This document shows positions 18,732-26,907 of a DNA stretch of 64,000 bases, piece by piece (position 1 is the first letter of the stretch; each line of letters begins with the position of its first letter). The stretch is from positions 135,151 through 199,150 of the forward strand of contig CALLRW010000006.1 in NCBI GenBank assembly GCA_938014215.1, read 5' to 3'. This stretch comes from an uncultured Alistipes sp. Lineage in GTDB: Bacteria > Bacteroidota > Bacteroidia > Bacteroidales > Rikenellaceae. The notes beneath the pieces were generated by a model. The model saw nothing but the letters and a program-made list of their open reading frames with translations. It made no database searches and was not told the DNA's origin. Both the position numbers and the translations under genes were made by a program.

Positions 18732-18739
18732 TATTTTTG
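18732..18739 (+). promoter_or_regulatory. Bacteroidota -7 box of the receiver/ATP-grasp gene
   Basis: Reads TATTTTTG, an exact TAnnTTTG match, ending 24 bases before the ATG at 18764. No clear -33 TTTG is seen at the expected distance. Confidence 0.6.
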
Positions 18740-18763
18740 TTTATCCGCCTAATTTCAATCCGC

Positions 18764-21745
18764 ATGAATCAGAACCTCGAAAAATACCTTCCCGACGAGC
18801 GGCAGACCCAGTACCGCTTCATGAAGTACCGCATCCACAAGATCCTGCTCGTCTGCTGCAGCTACGACGGCTACATCCTCGAGGAGGACGGCCACATCGA
18901 ATCGCAGATCAACCAGGAATACATCGACCTCAACATGTCGAACCCGCCGTCGCTCACCCGCGTCAGCTCGACGGCCGAGGCGCTCGAGGCGCTGGCCGAG
19001 GACGACTCCTTCGACTTCATCCTGACGATGTACAACGTCGGCGAACCCGACGTCTTCACCTTCGCCCGCATCGTCAAGGAGCGCCACCCGCAGATCCCCG
19101 TGGCGCTGCTGACCTCCTTCTCGAAGGACATCTACCGCCGCATCGAGGAGCAGGACCACTCGGGGCTCGACTACATCTTCTCGTGGCACGGCAACACGGA
19201 TCTGATCATCGGCATCATCAAGCTCATCGAGGACAAGATGAACGCCGACGAGGATATCCTCCAGGGGGGTGTGCAGGCCATCCTGCTCGTCGAAGACTCG
19301 ATCCGCTTTTACTCGACCTACCTGCCCGAACTCTACAAGCTGATCCTGCTGCAGAACACCGAATTCCTCAAGGACGCCTTCAACGAACAGCAGCAGATCC
19401 TCCGCAAACGGGCCCGCCCGAAAATCCTGCTGGCGCGCTGCTACGACGAGGCCGTGGAGCTCTACGACCGCTACCGGCGCAATCTGCTCGGCGTGATCTC
19501 CGACGTGGGGTTCGTCCTCCACCGCGACGACCCCTCCGAACGCGAGAAGCTCGACGCCGGCATCGACCTCTGCCGCCGCATCAAGGCCGACAATCCGCTG
19601 ATGCCCGTGCTGCTGCAGTCGTCGCAGACCTCCTTCCGTGAACAGGCCCGCGCCCTCGGCGTCGGATTCATCGCCAAGAACTCCAAGACGCTCCTCTCCG
19701 AACTGAGCGACTACATCGCCCGGGAGTTCGCCTTCGGTGACTTCGTCTTCGAGGATCCCGACACAGGCACCGAAATCGGCCGCGCCAAGGATCTGGCCCA
19801 GATGCAGCAGATGATCGCCACGATCCCCGACCAAGCCTTCGAATACCACACCTCGCAGAACCACCTCTCGAAGTGGCTCTACTCGCGGGGGCTCTTCCCG
19901 CTGGCCGCCTCGATCCGCCAGTACAACAAGAGCCATTTCCGCTCGGTCGAGGAGCACCGCCGCGTACTGGTGAACCTGATCCGCGACTACCGTACGCTGC
20001 TCGGCCAGGGCGTCGTGGCGCGCTTCGACCCTGAGACCTACTCCGATGCCGTGGCCTTCGCCCGCATCGGCGAGGGTTCGCTCGGCGGCAAGGCCCGCGG
20101 CCTGGCCTTCATGAACTCGATGCTCACCAAGCACCGCCAGTACGACAAGTACGACAACGTCCGCATCATGATCCCCCGTTCGGTGGTGATCGCCACGGAG
20201 TACTTCGACGAATTCATCCGCCTCAACGGCCTGAAATACATCATCTCGCAGGAGTTCTCCGACGAGGAGATCCTCTCGGAGTTCGTCACCTCGACCATCC
20301 CGCAGCGGCTGCAGCAGGAGCTCAAGGCCTACATCCGCACGGTCCACACGCCGCTGGCCGTCCGCTCGTCGTCGAAACTCGAGGACTCCCACTACCAGCC
20401 CTTCGCCGGCATCTACTCGACCTACATGATCCCCTATACGGACAATGCCGACCAGATGCTGCGGCTGGTGCTGCGGGCCGTCAAGAGCGTCTACGCCTCG
20501 GTCTACTTCGCCGCCTCGCGCGCCTACATCGCCTCGTCGCAGAACCTCATCTCCGAGGAGAAGATGGCCGTGATCATCCAGGAGGTCTGCGGCACGGAGC
20601 AGGACGGACTCTGGTTCCCGACCTGTTCGGGCGTCGCCCGCTCGATCAACTACTACCCCATCGGCGATGAACAAGCGGCGGACGGCGTCTGCAACGTGGC
20701 CATGGGTCTGGGCAAACTCGTCGTCGACGGCGGACGCACGCTCCGCTTCTCGCCGCGCTATCCGCAGAAGGTGCTCCAGACCTCGACCCCCGAACTGGCG
20801 CTGAGCGACACGCAGACCGAGGTGCTGGCCCTGAGCCTGAAGCCCGAGGAGTTCCGCACGTCGATCGACGATGCGGTGAACCTGCACCACCTCACGCTGC
20901 ACGACATCGACGGATTCCGCAACACGAAGTTCGTCTGCTCGGTCTGGGACCGCGAGAACGAACGCATCTCGGATTCGCCGTTCGACCGGGGCCGCAAGAT
21001 CATCACGTTCAACAACATTCTCAAATACAACACCTTTCCGCTGGCCGCCATCGTCTCGGACATCCTCCGCATGGGGGCCGAGGAGATGCGCTGCCCGGTG
21101 GAGGTGGAGTTTGCCGTCAACATGGACGTCGCCCCCGGCCAGCAGCAGATCTTCAACCTGCTGCAGATCCGCCCGATCATCGACAACCAGGACAACCGCG
21201 CCATCGATTGGTCGAAGGAGGACCCCGCCCGTGCAATCATCTACGGCGAACAGGCCCTCGGCATCGGCATGATGGCCGACCTGGCGGACATCGTCTACGT
21301 GAAGAGCGCGGCGTTCGACTCGCTCTCGACCGAGAAGATCGCCGACGAACTGCTCGCCCTGAACAGCCGCATGCGCGACGAGGGGCGCTCCTATATTCTG
21401 GTGGGACCGGGACGCTGGGGGTCGTCGGACCCCTATCTGGGCGTTCCCGTGAAGTGGAACCACATCTCCGAGGCGAAGGTCATCGTCGAGTGCGGCATCG
21501 AAAAATTCGAGGTCGAGCCCTCGCAGGGGACCCACTTCTTCCAGAACGTCACCTCGCTGGGCGTGGGCTATCTGACGATCAGCCCCTTCCGCGGCGACGG
21601 CATCTTCCGCGAAGAGCTTCTCGACTCGATGCCGGCCCTCTACGAGGGCAGCTATCTGCGCCAGGTGTGGTTCGAACACCCGCTCTGGGTCTGCGTCGAC
21701 GGGCGCTCAAACCGGGGAATGATCCGCGAGGCGACAAAAGAGTGA
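18764..21745 (+). CDS. Two receiver-like domains fused to a PEP-synthase/PPDK-type ATP-grasp domain
   Basis: 993 aa from the ATG at 18764. Residues about 25-160 form a receiver-like domain (KILLVCCSYDG, FDFILTMYNVGEPD) in which the expected phospho-acceptor Asp is replaced. Residues about 165-335 form a second receiver-like domain (AILLVEDS, GVISDVGF, PVLLQSS, GFIAKNSK) that keeps acidic-pocket and Lys features. From about 430 to 806 there is a pyruvate-phosphate-dikinase N-terminal nucleotide-binding domain (GEGSLGGKARGLAFM, VRSSSKLED, LLQIRPIID). The phosphohistidine swivelling domain and the PEP/pyruvate barrel of true PEP synthase are absent. A further 190 residues (GPGRWGSSDPYLGVPV) end it. 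Usually named PEP synthase, but gluconeogenic activity is doubtful. More likely it is an ATP-dependent regulatory phosphotransferase. Confidence 0.75.
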   Translation: MNQNLEKYLPDERQTQYRFMKYRIHKILLVCCSYDGYILEEDGHIESQINQEYIDLNMSNPPSLTRVSSTAEALEALAEDDSFDFILTMYNVGEPDVFTFARIVKERHPQIPVALLTSFSKDIYRRIEEQDHSGLDYIFSWHGNTDLIIGIIKLIEDKMNADEDILQGGVQAILLVEDSIRFYSTYLPELYKLILLQNTEFLKDAFNEQQQILRKRARPKILLARCYDEAVELYDRYRRNLLGVISDVGFVLHRDDPSEREKLDAGIDLCRRIKADNPLMPVLLQSSQTSFREQARALGVGFIAKNSKTLLSELSDYIAREFAFGDFVFEDPDTGTEIGRAKDLAQMQQMIATIPDQAFEYHTSQNHLSKWLYSRGLFPLAASIRQYNKSHFRSVEEHRRVLVNLIRDYRTLLGQGVVARFDPETYSDAVAFARIGEGSLGGKARGLAFMNSMLTKHRQYDKYDNVRIMIPRSVVIATEYFDEFIRLNGLKYIISQEFSDEEILSEFVTSTIPQRLQQELKAYIRTVHTPLAVRSSSKLEDSHYQPFAGIYSTYMIPYTDNADQMLRLVLRAVKSVYASVYFAASRAYIASSQNLISEEKMAVIIQEVCGTEQDGLWFPTCSGVARSINYYPIGDEQAADGVCNVAMGLGKLVVDGGRTLRFSPRYPQKVLQTSTPELALSDTQTEVLALSLKPEEFRTSIDDAVNLHHLTLHDIDGFRNTKFVCSVWDRENERISDSPFDRGRKIITFNNILKYNTFPLAAIVSDILRMGAEEMRCPVEVEFAVNMDVAPGQQQIFNLLQIRPIIDNQDNRAIDWSKEDPARAIIYGEQALGIGMMADLADIVYVKSAAFDSLSTEKIADELLALNSRMRDEGRSYILVGPGRWGSSDPYLGVPVKWNHISEAKVIVECGIEKFEVEPSQGTHFFQNVTSLGVGYLTISPFRGDGIFREELLDSMPALYEGSYLRQVWFEHPLWVCVDGRSNRGMIREATKE

Positions 21746-21796
21746 AAATTTTCCGAAAATTTCCCAGAAAAGGTTACAAATCATAAGAAATATTGC

Positions 21797-21804
21797 TATA
21801 TTTG
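21797..21804 (+). promoter_or_regulatory. -7 box of gdhA
   Basis: TATATTTG, an exact match to TAnnTTTG, ends 38 bases before the gdhA ATG. The surrounding 60 bases are AT-rich relative to the neighbouring genes. Confidence 0.65.
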
Positions 21805-21842
21805 TAACAGAAGAATACCAAACCTAATAAAACTTCAAAGCT

Positions 21843-23180
21843 ATGAACGTAAACAAAATCATGACGGAACTCGAGCGCAAGCACCCCGGCGAAAGCGAAT
21901 ACCTGCAGGCCGTGCGCGAAGTTCTGATGACCGTGGAGGCCGCCTACAACCAGCATCCCGAATTCGAGGCCAACCGCATCGCTGAACGAATCGTCGAGCC
22001 CGACCGTATCTTCACGTTCAAAGTCGTATGGGTAGACGACAAGGGCGAGGTCCAGACCAACCTCGGCTACCGCATCCAGTTCAACAACGCCATCGGCCCC
22101 TACAAGGGCGGCCTGCGCTTCCACCCCTCGGTAAACCTCTCGATCCTCAAGTTCCTCGGTTTCGAGCAGATCTTCAAGAATGCGCTGACGACGCTGCCCA
22201 TGGGCGGTGCCAAGGGTGGTTCGGACTTCAACCCCAAGGGCAAGTCGGATCGCGAAGTGATGCGCTTCTGCCAGGCCTTCATGACCGAACTCTGGCGCCA
22301 CATCGGTCCCGAGACCGACGTTCCGGCCGGTGACATCGGCGTCGGCGGCCGCGAAATCGGATACCTCTACGGCATGTACCGCAAGCTCGCCCGCGAGAAC
22401 ACCGGCGTACTGACCGGCAAGGGCATGACCTACGGCGGTTCGCTGATCCGTCCCGAGGCTACGGGCTTCGGCGCCGTCTACTTCCTGCGCCAGATGCTCG
22501 AGAAGGCCGGCATGGACATCAAGGGTCAGACCATCGCCATCTCGGGCTTCGGCAACGTCGCCTGGGGCGCCGCCAAGAAGGCTACCGAACTCGGTGCGAA
22601 GGTCGTGACGCTGTCGGGTCCCGACGGATATGTCTACGATCCGGACGGCCTCAATGACGAGAAGATCGACTACATGCTCGAACTCCGTGCATCGAACAAC
22701 GACGTCGTGGAGCCCTACGTCAAGAAGTTCCCGGGCGCCCAGTTCTTCGCCGGCCGCAAGCCGTGGGAGGTCAAGGTCGACATCGCCATGCCGTGCGCCA
22801 CGCAGAACGAGCTCGACGGCGAGGATGCCAAGAAGCTGCTGGCCAACGGCGTGAAGATCGTGGCCGAGGTTTCGAACATGGGCTGCCGTCCGGAGGCCAT
22901 CGACGCCTTCATCGCCGCCAAGATCCCCTACGGACCGGGCAAGGCCGTCAACGCCGGCGGTGTGGCCACCTCGGGTCTCGAGATGACGCAGAACGCCCAG
23001 AAACTCAACTGGACGGCCGAAGAGGTCGATGCCAAGCTCCACCAGATCATGTCGTCGATCCACCACGCCTGCCTGGAGTACGGCACCGAGGCCGACGGAT
23101 ACATCAACTACATGAAGGGCGCCAACATCGCCGGCTTCATGAAGGTTGCCAAGTCGATGGTCGAGCAGGGCATTCTCTAG
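21843..23180 (+). CDS. gdhA: NADP-type glutamate dehydrogenase
   Basis: Converts 2-oxoglutarate and ammonia to glutamate in the cytoplasm. 445 aa, the length of hexameric bacterial NADP enzymes. Substrate-site motifs are intact: GYRIQFNNAIGPYKGGLRFHP, then LPMGGAKGGSDFNPKGKS with the catalytic lysine of the GGAKGG loop, and the Rossmann motif GFGNVAWGAA. It stands alone with its own promoter box at 21797 and terminator at 23204. It is probably a main ammonia-assimilation enzyme here, which fits the ammonia-rich gut habitat inferred for the organism. Confidence 0.96.
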   Translation: MNVNKIMTELERKHPGESEYLQAVREVLMTVEAAYNQHPEFEANRIAERIVEPDRIFTFKVVWVDDKGEVQTNLGYRIQFNNAIGPYKGGLRFHPSVNLSILKFLGFEQIFKNALTTLPMGGAKGGSDFNPKGKSDREVMRFCQAFMTELWRHIGPETDVPAGDIGVGGREIGYLYGMYRKLARENTGVLTGKGMTYGGSLIRPEATGFGAVYFLRQMLEKAGMDIKGQTIAISGFGNVAWGAAKKATELGAKVVTLSGPDGYVYDPDGLNDEKIDYMLELRASNNDVVEPYVKKFPGAQFFAGRKPWEVKVDIAMPCATQNELDGEDAKKLLANGVKIVAEVSNMGCRPEAIDAFIAAKIPYGPGKAVNAGGVATSGLEMTQNAQKLNWTAEEVDAKLHQIMSSIHHACLEYGTEADGYINYMKGANIAGFMKVAKSMVEQGIL

Positions 23181-23203
23181 GCCGCTCCCCCATCCCCGAA
23201 ATC

Positions 23204-23239
23204 AAGGGCTGTCCGCATGCGGGCAGCCCTTTTTCGTGG
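23204..23239 (+). terminator. Rho-independent terminator of gdhA
   Basis: AAGGGCTG at 23204-23211 pairs with CAGCCCTT through a GC-rich stem (14 bp including one G-T pair), followed by a T-run. The outer arms are the same as those of the hairpin at 24198. Confidence 0.85.
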
Positions 23240-23329
23240 GATCGACGGCAGGCAGCCCCCCGCCGAAAAAGGGTTCCGTCGGGAAAAACGGGGTGTTCAT
23301 GATCAAACCCTGTGGGGCGGTTGAATTTA

Positions 23330-23361
23330 TTTGCCGCAAAGGGTGCGGCCCTCTATCTTTG
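23330..23361 (+). promoter_or_regulatory. Promoter of the small lipoprotein gene (-33 and -7)
   Basis: TTTG at 23330-23333 and TATCTTTG at 23354-23361 are separated by 20 bases, the Bacteroidota consensus arrangement. The predicted start of transcription leaves a leader of roughly 25-30 bases before the ATG at 23394. Confidence 0.8.
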
Positions 23362-23393
23362 CCTGCAAGTCAAACCAAACGACGCAAGAAATT

Positions 23394-24011
23394 ATGGTAC
23401 ACATGCAGAATTTCACGAGCAGAGTGGCTGCCGCAGCGGTGGCCCTGCTGATGCTGGCTTCGACGGCCTGCAGCAAGGACGATGACAAGCAAACCACCCC
23501 CACCGGCGGTCAGGAACAGACGCTGACCCTCGCCTCGATGACGGGCAGCTATACGGGAACGTTCGACTTCACGGCCTCGCCCAGTTCGCTGAACCCCGAT
23601 CCGCAGCCGCAGACCGGCGTAGCCGTCGCGTTCGAGGTGACCGACAAGGGGGCGATCCACTTCCCGGAGTTCCCGGCCGCCACGCTGGTCAAGGCGCTGC
23701 TCGGCGAGGAGAACGCCTCGGCGCTGCTTCCCATGCTGGGGACGATCACCTACGACGTGACGATCGGTACCCCGACGGCCGACGCATCGAAGCTCTCGGC
23801 TCCGCTGACGACGCCGCAGCTGCGGATCGATCTGCAGGGGGTGATGGTCGTGCTGATCACGATCGAGGCCCCCGAGCAGCTGGTCTACGCCAGTGACGGA
23901 AGCGTTCAGTTCACCCTCAAGACCACGAAGTGCCAGCTGGGCGAGGGCGAATCGGCCGGTGAGCCGTTCGACCTGGTCAACGAACTGAAGTTCTCGGCCA
24001 AGAAGCAATAG
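23394..24011 (+). CDS. Small surface-type lipoprotein of unknown function
   Basis: 205 aa from the ATG at 23394; a second ATG at 23403 is possible. The signal ends ASTAC, with the lipidated Cys at residue 26, followed by SKDDDK. An acidic stretch right after the Cys resembles the lipoprotein export signal that sends Bacteroidota lipoproteins to the cell surface. The mature part is beta-rich (SMTGSYTGTFDFTASP, AVAFEVTDKGAIHFPEF) and looks like the calycin/DUF4840-style lipoproteins of Bacteroidales, though I cannot confirm a family. It is monocistronic, with a clear promoter upstream and a terminator 190 bases downstream. Confidence 0.8.
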   Translation: MVHMQNFTSRVAAAAVALLMLASTACSKDDDKQTTPTGGQEQTLTLASMTGSYTGTFDFTASPSSLNPDPQPQTGVAVAFEVTDKGAIHFPEFPAATLVKALLGEENASALLPMLGTITYDVTIGTPTADASKLSAPLTTPQLRIDLQGVMVVLITIEAPEQLVYASDGSVQFTLKTTKCQLGEGESAGEPFDLVNELKFSAKKQ

Positions 24012-24052
24012 AATGGATTCCGCGGGGGCATCAACCGCAGCCCCGCGAGGAA

Positions 24053-24151
24053 AAGGTCCGACCGGCTTCGCCCCGGGTCGATCCGTCCGTGGGAACGAAA
24101 CGAGTGAAAGAGTGACGGCAACCCGGAGCGGGATTCTGCCGGCCGGACCTT
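24053..24151 (+). other. Long-range inverted repeat in the 3' region of the lipoprotein gene
   Basis: Arms 24053-24066 and 24138-24151 are complementary over 14 bases with one mismatch and enclose about 71 bases. A smaller GC hairpin (CGCGGGG / CCCCGCG) lies just upstream. This 186-base stretch between the stop and the terminator has no convincing ORF and could be a structured 3' UTR. Confidence 0.45.
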
Positions 24152-24197
24152 CCCGGTTCTCACGCCACCATCCGGCGTCCAGAACCACCCAGACACG

Positions 24198-24233
24198 AAA
24201 AGGGCTGCCCCCGCACGGGGACAGCCCTTTTTT
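24198..24233. terminator. Terminator between the lipoprotein gene and pgi (convergent)
   Basis: AAAGGGCTG (24198-24206) pairs with CAGCCCTTT (24222-24230), with CCCC/GGGG extending the stem. A T-run follows on the plus strand, and a shorter one is read on the minus strand. Confidence 0.85.
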
Positions 24234-24252
24234 ACAGCACCACTGCGCGCGG

Positions 24253-25584
24253 TTACAGACGAGCCTTGATGGCCTTCGTAGCCTCCTCGTAGCCCGGCTT
24301 CTCGAGCAGCGCGAACATGTTCTTCTTGTAGGCCTCGACACCCGGCTGGTCGAACGGATTGACCCCGAGCAGATAGCCGCTGATGCCGCACGCCTTCTCG
24401 AAGAAGTAGAGCAGCGAACCGATCACCTCGGGCGAGATCTCCGGGATCTCCACCCGCAGGTTGGGCACTCCGCCGTCGACGTGAGCCAGCTGTACGCCCA
24501 GTTCGGCCATGCGGTTCACCTCCGAGATGCGCTTGCCGGCCAGGTAGTTCAGACCGTCGAGGTTCTCGGCATCGGACTCGATGACCACCTTGGCGGCCGG
24601 TTTGGCTACCGAAATGATCGTCTCGAACAGGTGGCGCTCACCCTGCTGGATGTACTGCCCCATCGAGTGCAGGTCGGCCGTCAGCGTCACGCTGGCCGGG
24701 AAGATACCCTTGCCCTCCTTGCCTTCGCTCTCGCCGTAGAGCTGCTTCCACCACTCGTTGATATACTGCAGGCGGGGTTCGTACGAACCGAGGATCTCGA
24801 TCTTCTTGCCGCCGTTGTAGAGCAGGTTGCGCGTCACGGCGTAGATGGCCGAAGGGTTCTCGGCGAAGGGAACCTCCTCCGAGGTGGCCTTCTCCATCTC
24901 CTGCGCACCGCGTACCAGGGCGCGGATGTCAACACCGGCCACGGCCAGCGGGAGCAGCCCCACGGGGGTCAATACCGAGAAGCGGCCGCCCACATCGTCG
25001 GGAATGACGAAGGTCGGATACCCCTCCTGCGTGGCGAGCGTCTTCAGGGCGCCACGCGCCTTGTCCGTCACGGCCACAATGCGCTCGGCAGCCTCCTGCT
25101 TGCCGTAGCGGCGCTCGATCTCGGCCTTGATCAGGCGGAAGGCGATGGCCGGCTCGGTCGTCGTGCCCGACTTCGAGATGACGATCGCAGCGATCGAATG
25201 CTCCTTCACGGCGTCGAGCAGCTCGGCCGTGTAGTCCTCCGAAATATTCTGTCCGGCGAAGATCACCGTCGGATTCTTGTGCTCCTTGTGCAGCAGCTCG
25301 AAGGGGTTGCTCATCGCCTCGAGCACGGCCTTGGCACCGAGGTACGAACCGCCGATACCGATGCAGATCACCACGTCGGCCCTTTCGCGCAGCTTGGCAG
25401 CTTCGGCCTCGATGGTCGCCAGATCCTCCTCCGAAATCGACGACGGCAGGTGTACCCAGCCCAGAAAATCGTTGCCGGCACCCTTGCCCGAATACAGCAG
25501 GGCATTGGCTGCCTGTGCTTTCGCCTCCATCTCGGGGGTGATCTTCACACCCGCCTTCGAGATGTCCAGTTTTACATTTTTCAT
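24253..25584 (-). CDS. pgi: Glucose-6-phosphate isomerase
   Basis: Interconverts glucose-6-phosphate and fructose-6-phosphate. 443 aa from the ATG at 25584; the longer frame needs a TTG. This is the short bacterial PGI form. Signatures include ICIGIGGSYLGAKA, VISKSGTTTEPAIAFR, the LTPVGLLPLAVAGVDI region and the C-terminal GVNPFDQPGVEAYK. It is the second gene of a minus-strand pair, 11 bases after gpsA, so hexose phosphate metabolism and phospholipid precursor supply are transcribed together. Confidence 0.96.
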   Translation of the reverse strand: MKNVKLDISKAGVKITPEMEAKAQAANALLYSGKGAGNDFLGWVHLPSSISEEDLATIEAEAAKLRERADVVICIGIGGSYLGAKAVLEAMSNPFELLHKEHKNPTVIFAGQNISEDYTAELLDAVKEHSIAAIVISKSGTTTEPAIAFRLIKAEIERRYGKQEAAERIVAVTDKARGALKTLATQEGYPTFVIPDDVGGRFSVLTPVGLLPLAVAGVDIRALVRGAQEMEKATSEEVPFAENPSAIYAVTRNLLYNGGKKIEILGSYEPRLQYINEWWKQLYGESEGKEGKGIFPASVTLTADLHSMGQYIQQGERHLFETIISVAKPAAKVVIESDAENLDGLNYLAGKRISEVNRMAELGVQLAHVDGGVPNLRVEIPEISPEVIGSLLYFFEKACGISGYLLGVNPFDQPGVEAYKKNMFALLEKPGYEEATKAIKARL

Positions 25585-25595
25585 ATGCGTATCAA

Positions 25596-26603
25596 TCAAA
25601 TGAGTTTGGTTGTCAGTTGTTGCATCTCGCGCCGGGGCGAAGTCCCTTCGTAAAGCACCCGGTAGACCATCTCCGCAATGGGCATCTCAACGCGGTGACG
25701 CGTATTGATGTGGCGGATGCAGTCGGCGGCGAAGTAGCCCTCGGCCACCATCGTCATCTCGTTCAGGGCGCTCTTCACCGTGCATCCGTGGCCGATGAGC
25801 AGTCCCAGCCGGCGGTTGCGGCTGTAGGTCGAGTAGCAGGTGACCAGCAGGTCGCCCAGGTAGGCCGACACGAGCGTATTGCGCCGGTCGGGGTAGCTCT
25901 CCTCGAGAAAGCGCGTCATCTCGCCCGCCGCATTGGCGATCAGCACCGCCAGGAAGTTGTCGCCGTAGCCCAGCCCGACGGCCATCCCGACGGCCAGCGC
26001 GTAGATGTTCTTCAGGATGGCTGCATATTCGATGCCATAGAGGTCGGTCGAGTAGCTCAGGCGGATGTTTCCCCCGGCGAAACGCGAACCGATCAGACGG
26101 GCATTCTCCAGATCGGTGCAGACCACCGTCAGGTAGGAGAGTTTTCCGCGCGAGACCTCCTCGGCGTGCGACGGGCCGGTGAAGAGCCCCAACTGCCGGT
26201 AGGAGAGGTCGTAGCGGTCGTGAATATACTCCACAACGGTCTGGTAGTCGCCGGGGACGATCCCCTTGATGGCCGAGACGATGAATTTCTCCTTGAGCGA
26301 GACCGTCAGCGGGGCGAGAAAATCCTTCAGGTAGGCCGACGGCGTGGCCAGAATCACGATGTCGGCGCCGTCGACCACCTCGTCCAGGCAGTCGGAAACC
26401 AGCAGGGTCGAAGGGTCGAACTCCAGATCGTTCAGGTAACGCGGATTGCGCCCCTCGGAGCGCAGCGAGGCGAGGACCTCCGGGTTACGGACATACCACC
26501 CAACACGTTGACCGTTTGCGGTCAGCAATCCCACCAGGGCCGTCGCCCAACTGCCATAGCCAATCACCGCGCAGCGTGCGTCGGTTCCGATTTTATACTC
26601 CAT
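25596..26603 (-). CDS. gpsA: NAD(P)-dependent glycerol-3-phosphate dehydrogenase
   Basis: Reduces dihydroxyacetone phosphate to sn-glycerol-3-phosphate for phospholipid synthesis. 335 aa. The N-terminal Rossmann motif reads AVIGYGSWATALVGLL, followed by FTGPSHAEEVSRGK and the C-terminal helical domain with KNIYALAVGMAVGLGYGDN, all typical of GpsA. The first glycine-rich loop has GYGSW rather than the common GAGSWG, a mild variation seen in Bacteroidota. It precedes pgi by 11 bases. A -7 box at 26624-26631 lies 20 bases upstream. Confidence 0.95.
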   Translation of the reverse strand: MEYKIGTDARCAVIGYGSWATALVGLLTANGQRVGWYVRNPEVLASLRSEGRNPRYLNDLEFDPSTLLVSDCLDEVVDGADIVILATPSAYLKDFLAPLTVSLKEKFIVSAIKGIVPGDYQTVVEYIHDRYDLSYRQLGLFTGPSHAEEVSRGKLSYLTVVCTDLENARLIGSRFAGGNIRLSYSTDLYGIEYAAILKNIYALAVGMAVGLGYGDNFLAVLIANAAGEMTRFLEESYPDRRNTLVSAYLGDLLVTCYSTYSRNRRLGLLIGHGCTVKSALNEMTMVAEGYFAADCIRHINTRHRVEMPIAEMVYRVLYEGTSPRREMQQLTTKLI

Positions 26604-26623
26604 GCGGAAATCTGTTTAGCTTA

Positions 26624-26631
26624 CAAAAGTA
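26624..26631 (-). promoter_or_regulatory. -7 box of gpsA-pgi
   Basis: Reads TACTTTTG on the minus strand, an exact TAnnTTTG match, 20 bases before the gpsA ATG. Confidence 0.6.
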
Positions 26632-26794
26632 AACAAAAATCGGGAATATCGCACAACTATTCCACCTCTTCGTCGCCGCGAGGGTCCATTTGCGGGTCGG
26701 AAGGCAGCGCACCAGGCGGCGCGGGCAGAGGGCGAAATGCACGGGCAATGAAAAAAATACGCCGCGAAACGTACCATTTTCCAAGGCTTTTTGC

Positions 26795-26802
26795 TACCTT
26801 TG
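26795..26802 (+). promoter_or_regulatory. -7 box of the mreB operon
   Basis: TACCTTTG, an exact TAnnTTTG match. The mreB ATG is 105 bases downstream, giving a longer AT-rich leader than other genes here. Confidence 0.6.
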
Positions 26803-26907
26803 TCCGGATATGTCGACTTTCGAGGGATCGAAAAGCCGAAATTTCACGTATCCGGCTGATAATATTGACAATAACGATTTTTACAAAATAGAGTTGGGTG
26901 TAGCTTT

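Larger units (their letters stand above)
26604..26907. other. Intergenic region between divergent gpsA and mreB
   Basis: About 304 bases without a convincing gene. It contains a minus-strand -7 box for gpsA at 26624-26631 and a plus-strand box for mreB at 26795-26802. Between them lies a GC-rich stretch (about 26670-26760) in which I see no ORF with a credible start or homology. The mreB leader would be about 100 bases long. Confidence 0.6.

Noticed and set aside
18755..21679. 974-codon open frame on the minus strand
   Set aside because: Antisense of the receiver/ATP-grasp gene; Val/Asp/Leu-rich shadow.
18764..21745. Phosphoenolpyruvate synthase as a functional name
   Set aside because: The phosphohistidine and PEP-binding domains are not visible in the sequence.
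24013..25653. 546-codon open frame on the plus strand
   Set aside because: Antisense of pgi; it also crosses a terminator.
26593..26784. 63-codon minus-strand frame upstream of gpsA
   Set aside because: It covers the gpsA promoter and overlaps the gpsA start; no homology signal.
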